Below are positions 1 through 6,784 of a stretch of 53,874 nucleotides of DNA, piece by piece; position 1 is the stretch's first letter; each line of letters begins with the position of its first letter. The notes under the pieces are model-generated. The model ran no database searches and was not told where the DNA came from. It saw nothing but the letters and a program-made list of their open reading frames with translations. This DNA comes from Clostridiales bacterium. GTDB lineage: Bacteria; Bacillota; Clostridia; Christensenellales; CAG-138. The stretch covers positions 1 to 53,874 of the forward strand of contig CAKJYC010000062.1 in assembly GCA_918244965.1 (NCBI GenBank), written 5' to 3'. Both the position numbers and the translations under genes were made by a program.

Positions 1-2331
1 GACCCCGAGACCGCCTACAACATGGCCCAGATGGACCTGGACCAGATGGAGAGGCTGGTCAAGGAGGGAGAGATGAAGACCGGCATACACGGCCGTCTGA
101 CCTCAGATGTGAGGGCTCTCTTCGACCATGACAAGTTCTGCTCCATGGTCTGCGCGTGCCGCAAGGCGCAGCGCATCCGCGGCGAGGGCGTCGGCGATAT
201 CGAGGGCCATATGTGCATCGGCGTCGGCGACATTGCGGAGTTTCTGGTCGAGACCGGCAAGGACGCGCGCTACATCACGCGCGAGGAGGCGATGGAGATC
301 ATCGAGCGCGCCGAGCGCAAGGGCTACGTTCATCAGATCACAAACCTGGACGGTCCGAACCGCATCGTCGGCATCTGCAACTGTTCGGCGGGAAGCTGCT
401 ACGGCCTTCGCACCTCGCAGCTCTTTAACACGCCGAACATGTCGCGCTCCGCATACCGCGCGCACGTCGATAAATCGAAATGCGTCGGCTGCGGCAAGTG
501 CGTCGAGGTCTGTCCCGCGGGCGCGGCAAAGCTCGGCCAGAAGCTGTGCAAGGCCGACGGCACGCGCGTGAAGTATCCGATGCACACGCTGCCGGACGAT
601 CACGTCTGGGGCGAGGACAAGTGGGATTACAACTACCGCGACAGCAACAAGATCAACTGCTACGACACGGGCACGGCTCCGTGCAAGACGGCCTGCCCCG
701 CGCACATCGCGGTACAGGGCTATATCAGGATGGCGGCCGAGGGACGCTATGCCGAAGCCGTCCGGCTCATCCGGCAGGACAATCCGTTCCCGGCGGTGTG
801 CGGCGCGGTGTGCAACCGCCGCTGTGAGGACCGCTGTACGCGCGGCACGGTCGACAAGCCGGTTGCGATCGACGAGATCAAGAAGTTCCTCGCCGAGTGG
901 GAGCTAAAGCATCCGGAAAGCTATGCGGAGATCTGCGAAAACGGCGAGGGCAAGCAGTGGACCGACTATCCGATCGCAGTCATCGGCGCGGGCCCCGCGG
1001 GCTTGTCCGCCGCGTATTATCTGCGCAGGGAGGGCTATCCGGTCACGGTGTTCGAGAAGGAGAGCCGTCCGGGCGGCATGCTCCTAAACGGCATTCCGTC
1101 GTTCCGGCTCGAGAAGGACGTGCTCGAAAAGGAGATCGAAATCGTACGGCTGATGGGCGCCGAGTTCCGCTGCGGCGTCGAGGTCGGCAAGGACGTCACG
1201 CTCGACGAGCTGCGAGCGCAGGGCTATAAGGCGTTCTACATCGCGATCGGCCTGCAGGGCGGCCGCATGGCGGGCGTGCCCGGCGAAGAGGGCGCGGGCG
1301 TCGAATCCGGCGTCGCGTTCTTAAAGCGCGTCAATCAGAAGGGCGAAGAAACGCTGCCCGGCAACGTAGTCGTCGTGGGCGGCGGCAACGTCGCGGCGGA
1401 CGTCGCAAGGACCGCGCTGCGCTGTACTTCGGGCAAGGTCACGATGCTGTGCCTGGAACAACGCGGCGAAATGCCCGCGGCGAAGGACGAGATCGAAGAG
1501 GTGCTCGAGGAGGGCATCGCGATCGAAAACGGCTGGGGGCCCAAGGAAGTTCTGCGCGACGAGACCGGCAAGGTCAAAGGCGTTGTGTTCAAGCGCTGCA
1601 CGCGCGTGTTCGACGACGAGCACCGCTTCAGCCCGCAGTACGACGAGAACGACACGATGACCGTCCCGTGCGAGAACGTGCTGATGGCGATCGGCCAGAG
1701 CGCCGAGTGGGGAAGACTGCTCGACGGCAGCAAGGTCGAGGTCCGCAGAAACGGCACGGCTGTCGCCGATCCGGTCACGCTGCAGACCGCCGAGCCGGAC
1801 GTATTCGTCGGCGGCGACATCTTCCACGGCGCGAAGTTCGCGATCGACGCGATCGCGGACGGAAGAGAGGGCATGGTCTCGATCAACCGCTTCGTGCATC
1901 CGGGTCAGTCGCTGACGATCGGCAGGGACCTTCGCAAGTTCATCGAGTTCGACCGCGAGGACATCACGCGGCCCGATTCGTTCGACAATTCCCCGCGCCA
2001 GCGTCCGGGCTTCAAGCCGGGCGAAGCGCGCGCGACGTTTGCGGACCTTCGGCTGCCGCTCTCTGAAGAGCAGGTCAAGGTCGAAGCGAACCGCTGCCTC
2101 GGCTGCGGCGCAACGACGGTCGATCTCAACCAGTGCATCGGCTGCGGCCTGTGCACCACGCGCTGCGAGTTCGACGCGATCCACCTTTCCCGCGATCTGC
2201 CCGCCGCAAGCGAAATGCACACCGCCGAGGAGATGATGAAGCTCGTCGGCCCGTATGCCTTAAAGCGCATGGGCAAGATCATCAAGCGCAAGATCACCGG
2301 AAAGTCGGACTACCCGACCGAACAGGAATAA
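1..2331 (+). CDS. FAD/NAD(P)H oxidoreductase with multiple 4Fe-4S clusters, GltD-like (5' partial)
   Basis: The frame is open from the first base, so the true start probably lies upstream; an internal ATG at 22 is the first in the window. An N-terminal Cys-rich segment (CSMVCACRK, CNCSAGSCYG) is followed by a ferredoxin motif CVGCGKCVEVCP near residue 161. Next come the helical Fe-S domain of glutamate synthase small subunits (CKTACPAHI, CGAVCNRRCEDRC), an FAD site IGAGPAGLSAAYYL near 329 and an NAD(P)H site VVVGGGNVAADVA near 458. A C-terminal ferredoxin pair (CLGCG, CIGCGLCTTRC) ends it. The family passes electrons between NAD(P)H, flavin and Fe-S clusters; the acceptor is unknown. It resembles the PreT/GltD flavoprotein with added ferredoxin domains. 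A PreA-like partner lies 38 kb away, so pairing is only a possibility. Confidence 0.85.
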   Translation, partial: DPETAYNMAQMDLDQMERLVKEGEMKTGIHGRLTSDVRALFDHDKFCSMVCACRKAQRIRGEGVGDIEGHMCIGVGDIAEFLVETGKDARYITREEAMEIIERAERKGYVHQITNLDGPNRIVGICNCSAGSCYGLRTSQLFNTPNMSRSAYRAHVDKSKCVGCGKCVEVCPAGAAKLGQKLCKADGTRVKYPMHTLPDDHVWGEDKWDYNYRDSNKINCYDTGTAPCKTACPAHIAVQGYIRMAAEGRYAEAVRLIRQDNPFPAVCGAVCNRRCEDRCTRGTVDKPVAIDEIKKFLAEWELKHPESYAEICENGEGKQWTDYPIAVIGAGPAGLSAAYYLRREGYPVTVFEKESRPGGMLLNGIPSFRLEKDVLEKEIEIVRLMGAEFRCGVEVGKDVTLDELRAQGYKAFYIAIGLQGGRMAGVPGEEGAGVESGVAFLKRVNQKGEETLPGNVVVVGGGNVAADVARTALRCTSGKVTMLCLEQRGEMPAAKDEIEEVLEEGIAIENGWGPKEVLRDETGKVKGVVFKRCTRVFDDEHRFSPQYDENDTMTVPCENVLMAIGQSAEWGRLLDGSKVEVRRNGTAVADPVTLQTAEPDVFVGGDIFHGAKFAIDAIADGREGMVSINRFVHPGQSLTIGRDLRKFIEFDREDITRPDSFDNSPRQRPGFKPGEARATFADLRLPLSEEQVKVEANRCLGCGATTVDLNQCIGCGLCTTRCEFDAIHLSRDLPAASEMHTAEEMMKLVGPYALKRMGKIIKRKITGKSDYPTEQE

Positions 2332-2343
2332 CAAATCCCAAAC

Positions 2344-2384
2344 AAACAGAACGGACAGCGTAAGCTGCCCGTTCTGTTTATATC
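2344..2384. terminator. Bidirectional intrinsic terminator between convergent genes
   Basis: An 11-base arm AAACAGAACGG (2344-2354) pairs with CCGTTCTGTTT (2369-2379). An inner CAGC-gtaa-GCTG extends the stem. T-rich sequence follows on the plus strand, and the A-rich left arm gives T residues on the minus strand. It sits between the oxidoreductase and pepF, which converge here. Confidence 0.8.
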
Positions 2385-2388
2385 CCGA

Positions 2389-4206
2389 TTACAGACGGAT
2401 CCCGTCGATCTCTTCAGTGAGCCGGATGATCTCGTCGATCAGAGAGCCGATATAGTCGACGGTGGCGTTCAGCGGACCGTCGGTGCCGATATCGAAGCCC
2501 GCGATCTTCGCCAGCTCCACGGGCGGCAGGGAACCGCCGGCGGCAAGGAAGCGCTTCCAGTCGCGCACCGCCGGTTCGCCCTCGTCGCGGATGCGCAGCA
2601 TCGCCTGTGTGGCGACCGTGAGGCCCGCGCTGTAGGTATAGGGATAGAGTCCCATGTAGTAGTGCGGCTGGCGCATCCAGGTCAGCTCCGCGCCTTCCGG
2701 GATCTCCACGGCGTCGCCCCAGAACAGCTCGAGGTTTCTGCGGAAGATATCGCTCAAGATGTCGGCGTTCACGCTGCCGCCGGCGTCGATGATCCTGTAC
2801 ACCTCGCGCTGATACCAGGCTTCGCGCAGATGCGTGACGAAGTTGTGATAATAGGTATTCGAGATCACACTGGACAGCACCCAGCGGCGGAACCGCTTGT
2901 CGTCGCTCGTCTTTTGCAGGTAGTCCGCAAGCAGCAGCTCGTTCATCGTGGACGGCGCTTCGACGAGATACATGGACGGGTCGCAGTCGTAATAGGACTG
3001 CGCGGCGTCGCCGTACATGCTCTGCCCGGCGTGGCCCAGCTCGTGCGCGACGGTGAACACGTCCGACATGCGGTCGTTCCAGTTGAGCAGGATAAACGAA
3101 TTCTGCCGATAAATGCCGGAGCAGAAGCCGCCGGTGGACTTTCCGATGTTCTTCGCAAAGTCGATCCAGCGTTCGCGGTACGCGCGATCCACCATGTCGA
3201 CGTAATCCGGACCGAGGATCGAAAGCGCGTCATGCACATAGCGGCGCGACTCCGCGATCGTCACGCGCGGGTCGTATTCCGGATCCACGGCGATCTTGAG
3301 GTCTGCGAACGTCATCCTGTCAAGCCCGTGCTTCTTCTGCAGCAGCGTCGCGTAACGGCGCATATGCGGCGCAAGGCGCTCGGTGATCACGTCGATTTGC
3401 CGGTCGTACATCTCCCGCGTCACCTTCTGCTCAAACAGCAGATAGTCGAACACGTCCTTGTACCCGCGCAGCTCCGACAGGACCTTTTCCTGCGTGACGC
3501 AGGCGTTGTACGCGGCCGCGGTGGTGTTTTCGAACTTTTTCAGCGTATCGTAGAATCTGCGGAACGCGGCGCGGCGCACGGCCGTGTTCGCTTCCAGCTC
3601 GTAGTCGTCCTCATACAGCGAATAGCCCATCGGATATTCCTTGCCGTCGACCGTGATCGGATCAAAGGTGATGTCCGCAAGCTTCAGCGTGTTGTAGATA
3701 TCGTACGGCACGTCGAACGACCGGCCGAGCGCGGCAAGCGTCTTTTCCGTTTCCGGAGAGAGCATGTGCGCCTTCTTCGCAAGCAGATCCTCAAGGTACA
3801 CGCGGCAGCCCTTCGCAAGCTGCACCGCGCGCATAAGCTCCTCCTTCGGCGCAAGCAGGATCTCGCTGTCGACAAAGGACAGCTCTTTGCGGAGCCGCGT
3901 CATTTCGTCGCCGATTTTTTCGTCGCGCTCGCGGAGCGCGTTGTCGGTATAGTCCGTTTCCACCGCAAGCCCGCAGTACGACCAGATATTGCCCATCGTC
4001 GGCAGAAACGCTTCCTGCTCGTCGAGACACGCGACGATCTGCTCCGCGGTGGTGAGCTTTCCCGCGTACGTATCAACGAAGGCTTTGACCTGCTTTTTCA
4101 GCGCGTCGAGCGCTTCCCACATCTGCGATTCATCCGCAAAGATCAGGGCAAGGTCCCACGTTTCCTGTACGGGGACGTCTTTTCGTGCACACAGTTCCAT
4201 TTTCAT
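2389..4206 (-). CDS. pepF: Oligoendopeptidase F (M3B zinc metallopeptidase)
   Basis: A 605-residue protein, the usual length for oligoendopeptidase F, which cleaves short peptides in the cytosol. The zinc motif HELGH is at residues 388-392, inside FTVAHELGHAGQSMYG. A C-terminal segment WMRQPHYYMGLYPYTYSAGL is typical of the family. The N-terminal half is the all-helical PepF lobe. No signal peptide is visible, consistent with a cytosolic enzyme. The ATG at 4206 has a GAAAGAGG ribosome site just upstream; a second in-frame ATG two codons in cannot be excluded. The gene lies 32 bases downstream of the esterase gene on the same strand and is probably cotranscribed with it. Confidence 0.95.
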   Translation of the reverse strand: MKMELCARKDVPVQETWDLALIFADESQMWEALDALKKQVKAFVDTYAGKLTTAEQIVACLDEQEAFLPTMGNIWSYCGLAVETDYTDNALRERDEKIGDEMTRLRKELSFVDSEILLAPKEELMRAVQLAKGCRVYLEDLLAKKAHMLSPETEKTLAALGRSFDVPYDIYNTLKLADITFDPITVDGKEYPMGYSLYEDDYELEANTAVRRAAFRRFYDTLKKFENTTAAAYNACVTQEKVLSELRGYKDVFDYLLFEQKVTREMYDRQIDVITERLAPHMRRYATLLQKKHGLDRMTFADLKIAVDPEYDPRVTIAESRRYVHDALSILGPDYVDMVDRAYRERWIDFAKNIGKSTGGFCSGIYRQNSFILLNWNDRMSDVFTVAHELGHAGQSMYGDAAQSYYDCDPSMYLVEAPSTMNELLLADYLQKTSDDKRFRRWVLSSVISNTYYHNFVTHLREAWYQREVYRIIDAGGSVNADILSDIFRRNLELFWGDAVEIPEGAELTWMRQPHYYMGLYPYTYSAGLTVATQAMLRIRDEGEPAVRDWKRFLAAGGSLPPVELAKIAGFDIGTDGPLNATVDYIGSLIDEIIRLTEEIDGIRL

Positions 4207-4238
4207 ACCTCTTTCTGCTCCGTCGGAGCGTCATTTGT

Positions 4239-4994
4239 TTATTGCAGGAGATAGCGCATAAAGTCCGGGATCCGCTTTTCCCAGGCGGCTTCGCTGTGCA
4301 CCGCGTCCGGGATCACGCTGACCGAGACGTCCGCACCCATATCGACAAGCCGCTTTGCGACGTTGAACATGCCGACCAGCGCTCTGCGCTTCGGGTCGAT
4401 CTCGCCGGTGCCCCTGTCCATATAGATGCGCGTCGGCGCGGCAAGCGGTGTTTCGCGGATCAGATCGTGAAGCCCGGACGGCGAGACCCACAGGCTCGGC
4501 GAAAGCACAGCCGCGCGCGAGAAGACGTCGTTGTACGCCACGGCGGCGTAGAGCGACATCAGCCCTCCCATCGAGCTGCCCGCGATCAGCGTGTGTTCGC
4601 GGTCGGGCAGCGTGCGGAAGGTGCGGTCGATTTCGGGCTTCAGCTCCTTGGTGAACCAGTCCATCGTGACCTTGCCGAGCCCCTGCACGTCGCCGAGCGG
4701 ACGCGGCGCGGAATAATCGAACGGGCTGTACTCGGACATCCGGCGAAAGCCCTCCGGATTGCATTCGACCGCCACGACGATCAGATCGGGCTTTTTGCGG
4801 TCAAGGTACTCCTTCATGCCCCAGCTCTTGCCGTAGGTGGCGTGGCTGTTGTAAAAGACGTTGTGCCCGTCGAACATGTAGAGCACGGGATAGCGCTGTT
4901 CACTTTCCGCATAGTCGCGGGGAAGATAGACGTACAGACGGCGCGGCTTCTTTGTCGGCAGCGCCGGGATCTGGATCCTGCTGACTTGAATCAT
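4239..4994 (-). CDS. Alpha/beta hydrolase, esterase D family
   Basis: Predicted 252-residue serine esterase of the putative-esterase family, related to IroE/Fes-like and esterase D enzymes. The nucleophile elbow GSSMGG is at residues 139-144 with Ser141, a mid-protein acidic residue is expected, and the C-terminal His is in the segment VIPDAVHSEAAWEKR. The N-terminal RRLYVYLPRDY and PVLYMFDGHNVF segments are family hallmarks. I chose the ATG at 4994 because AGGGG lies about 6 bases upstream and homology-like sequence begins here; the open frame extends further to 5057 without a good ribosome site. The substrate is unknown. It heads a two-gene operon with pepF and is divergent from loaP. Confidence 0.85.
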   Translation of the reverse strand: MIQVSRIQIPALPTKKPRRLYVYLPRDYAESEQRYPVLYMFDGHNVFYNSHATYGKSWGMKEYLDRKKPDLIVVAVECNPEGFRRMSEYSPFDYSAPRPLGDVQGLGKVTMDWFTKELKPEIDRTFRTLPDREHTLIAGSSMGGLMSLYAAVAYNDVFSRAAVLSPSLWVSPSGLHDLIRETPLAAPTRIYMDRGTGEIDPKRRALVGMFNVAKRLVDMGADVSVSVIPDAVHSEAAWEKRIPDFMRYLLQ

Positions 4995-5021
4995 ATGTTT
5001 GCCCCTTTTGCTTTTTTCTGT

Positions 5022-5027
5022 ATTATA
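5022..5027 (-). promoter_or_regulatory. -10 element for the esterase-pepF operon
   Basis: The minus strand reads TATAAT here, 28 bases upstream of the esterase ATG. No good -35 match is seen at the expected spacing, so the full promoter is uncertain. Confidence 0.45.
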
Positions 5028-5072
5028 CCGCACGCGCGCCGCCGCCGCAAGATGCATTCTCCGGGTGTGTCC

Positions 5073-5101
5073 TTGACAACAGCGGCTGTGCTATCTATAA
5101 T
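5073..5101 (+). promoter_or_regulatory. Consensus sigma-A promoter of loaP
   Basis: A perfect TTGACA (5073-5078), a 17-base spacer and a perfect TATAAT (5096-5101). Transcription should begin near 5108, only about 25 bases before the loaP start codon. This predicts strong constitutive expression by the housekeeping sigma factor. Confidence 0.9.
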
Positions 5102-5132
5102 AGGAACACATGATCGGAAAGGAGCCGAAGCC

Positions 5133-5675
5133 TTGGAAAGCTATTGCCTGTTCTGTAAAAGCGGTCAGGAATCCGCCGTGATCGGCCTTCTCACGCGAGC
5201 CGGGCATACGGCGTTTTCGCCGCTGACCGTGCGGAACAAGCCGGGTGAAGCCGGGTTACAGCGCACCAAGGCAAGGCTTTTGCCGGGGTATGTGTTCTTT
5301 GATGCAGATGAGGAGCCGGATTGGGAGCGGATCCGCCGCTATTCCGGCGTGCTGAAGGCGCTGCGCTATGAGGACGGCAGCGCCGCGCTGCGCGGGGGCG
5401 ACCTCGATTTTGTCAAATGGCTCAAGCGCTACGACGGCACGGTCGACGTGTCCGGCGTCGTCAAGGTCGGCACGAAGATCGCGTTCGTCAGCGGTCCGCT
5501 GCTCGGCATGGAGGCGCAGATCCTGAAGGTCAACAAAAGCCGTCGGCAGGTGCAGATCGCGCTCGGCGACGGCGAGGTGCTGTTTCACAACATCTGGTGC
5601 TCGATCGAATACATCGCGGAGAACGTCGACGTCGAGCTGCTGCACCAGTCGTCGGAAAGCGAACGCGGGGAATGA
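5133..5675 (+). CDS. loaP: LoaP-like NusG-paralogue antiterminator
   Basis: A 180-residue protein with an N-terminal NGN domain (ESYCLFCKSGQE to about residue 105, including LLPGYVFF) and a C-terminal KOW domain (VKVGTKIAFVSGPLLGMEAQ, residues about 115-150). Housekeeping nusG normally sits beside secE and rplK; this copy stands directly before a polysaccharide operon, the context known for LoaP. LoaP proteins load on RNA polymerase and let it read through terminators across long operons. The start is TTG at 5133: GGAAAGGAG lies 8 bases upstream and no in-frame ATG precedes it after the promoter. The LoaP label rests on architecture and position. Another specialised NusG subgroup is possible. 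Confidence 0.85.
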   Translation: MESYCLFCKSGQESAVIGLLTRAGHTAFSPLTVRNKPGEAGLQRTKARLLPGYVFFDADEEPDWERIRRYSGVLKALRYEDGSAALRGGDLDFVKWLKRYDGTVDVSGVVKVGTKIAFVSGPLLGMEAQILKVNKSRRQVQIALGDGEVLFHNIWCSIEYIAENVDVELLHQSSESERGE

Positions 5676-5697
5676 GCGCTGCATTGCCTGCCGTTTT
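5669..5697 (+). terminator. Possible weak terminator after loaP
   Basis: GGAATG (overlapping the stop codon) can pair with CATTgCC (5682-5688, one bulged G), followed after a short gap by six T residues (5693-5698). The stem is short and the T run is displaced, so termination would be partial at best. Confidence 0.4.
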
Positions 5698-5730
5698 TTG
5701 ACAAACAATCAGAAACCGACGCTGCAGAGT

Positions 5731-5750
5731 ATACAGAAAAACCTCTGTAT
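5731..5750. repeat. Inverted repeat upstream of the eps promoter
   Basis: ATACAGA (5731-5737) and TCTGTAT (5744-5750) form a 7-base inverted repeat with a 6-base centre, about 80 bases before the eps -35 element. It could be an operator or part of loaP mRNA 3' structure; nothing else supports either. Confidence 0.35.
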
Positions 5751-5829
5751 TCAAGGGTATTTCGACACATTTCCCGTTTGTTCACGCATATTCGTTCGGT
5801 TGATTTTTCTTTTATATTTTGTCGTTTGC

Positions 5830-5858
5830 TTGACGAAAAGAGATCCCTGCTGTATAAT
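5830..5858 (+). promoter_or_regulatory. Sigma-A promoter of the polysaccharide operon
   Basis: TTGACG (5830-5835), a 17-base spacer and a perfect TATAAT (5853-5858). Predicted start near 5865, giving an untranslated leader of about 135 bases before the first eps gene. No comparably clear promoter was noticed inside the downstream operon. Confidence 0.85.
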
Positions 5859-5882
5859 GATAGCGTTATAAAATATGTCGTG

Positions 5883-5912
5883 GTATGCCCAGAAACGGCA
5901 TGCAGGTATTTT
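5883..5912 (+). promoter_or_regulatory. Leader hairpin followed by T run (possible attenuator)
   Basis: Within the eps leader, GTATGCC (5883-5889) can pair with GGCATGC (5897-5903) through a 7-base loop, with one G-U pair. Five T residues follow 5 bases later (5908-5912). This is terminator-like but weak. In LoaP systems a leader terminator is a plausible target of antitermination. Confidence 0.4.
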
Positions 5913-5957
5913 TGCGGGAAAATTCGCTGTAACGGCGATATCAATCAATATATTATA

Positions 5958-5981
5958 GAAGGAGTGCTCGGACGCTCCTTC
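5958..5981 (+). promoter_or_regulatory. Stable leader hairpin, candidate LoaP-recognition RNA
   Basis: GAAGGAGTG (5958-5966) pairs with CGCTCCTTC (5973-5981) over 9 base pairs (one G-U) with loop CTCGGA. No T run follows, so it is not a terminator. It lies just before the AGGAAAGGA ribosome site of the first eps gene. LoaP is known to bind a leader hairpin in its target operons; assignment of that role here is inference from position. Confidence 0.5.
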
Positions 5982-5998
5982 AGGAAAGGAAAAAGACC

Positions 5999-6784
5999 TT
6001 GGAACAGGTGAGAAGGGACAAAAACGAAGTCGAAATCAATCTGAGAGACGTCTTTCAGATCCTGCTTTCGAAATGGATCTGGATCGCGGCCGCCGGGATC
6101 GTCGTTGCGCTCGCGGTCGGACTCGTCACACGGTTTGCAATCAAAAAGAAATACACGGCGTCCGTGTCGATGTACATCAGCACGGTCACGGAGCAGAACC
6201 AGGCGTCCGGCACGGTCACCAACAGCGAGCTGGTCGCTGCGGACAACCTGATCAAGACGTATCAGGAGATCGTCAAGAGCAATACCGTTCTCGACGTGAT
6301 CGCGGAGAACTTCAAGGCGGAGCATCCGGAGCATGCGAAATACAATGTATCGATCGGCATGATATCGAAAGCGATCTCGGTTTCCGTCCCGACCGGAACG
6401 AAGCTGATCAAGATCAGCGTGAAAACCGTCGATCCGGTGCTTTCGGCGGACATTGCCAACACGTTTGCGAAATATGCGGGGCCGGAGATCATCCGCATCA
6501 CGAAGGCGGGCGACGTGCAGATCGTCGATTACGCAACGGTGCCGACCTCCGCTTCCAGCCCGAATCTCACCCGGAACGTCATCATCGGATTCCTGGCCGG
6601 CGCGGTGCTTGCTGCGGTCTTCTTTGTGATGAAGGCGTATCTGGATACCACGATCTATACCTCCGAGGAGGTACAGAAGGTCAGCCGCTGCCCGGTGATC
6701 GGCACGGTCCCGATGATCGACGTCGGCAGCAGCGAGATCACACCGTGGGAAGTCTCCCTGAAGGAGGAAATCGTCAATGAGTAA
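5999..6784 (+). CDS. Polysaccharide chain-length regulator / tyrosine kinase modulator (Wzz family)
   Basis: A 261-residue Wzz-type co-polymerase. One membrane segment lies near residues 27-46 (WIWIAAAGIVVALAVGLV), an extracellular domain of about 150 residues follows, and a second membrane segment lies near 196-214 (VIIGFLAGAVLAAVFFVM). A short cytoplasmic tail ends VPMID. In Firmicutes this CapA-type subunit activates a separate tyrosine kinase, which is encoded next with an 8-base overlap. The start is TTG at 5999, supported by AGGAAAGGA about 8 bases upstream; the reading frame and hydropathy fit. Proline before the second membrane segment (VPTSASSPN) matches the family. Confidence 0.9.
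   Translation: MEQVRRDKNEVEINLRDVFQILLSKWIWIAAAGIVVALAVGLVTRFAIKKKYTASVSMYISTVTEQNQASGTVTNSELVAADNLIKTYQEIVKSNTVLDVIAENFKAEHPEHAKYNVSIGMISKAISVSVPTGTKLIKISVKTVDPVLSADIANTFAKYAGPEIIRITKAGDVQIVDYATVPTSASSPNLTRNVIIGFLAGAVLAAVFFVMKAYLDTTIYTSEEVQKVSRCPVIGTVPMIDVGSSEITPWEVSLKEEIVNE

Noticed and set aside
4185..5132. Long plus-strand open frame upstream of and continuous with the LoaP frame (496 codons in all)
   Set aside because: It lies antisense to the esterase gene, is rich in Arg, His, Asp and Val, and has no ribosome site. The real gene starts at TTG 5133 after a consensus promoter.
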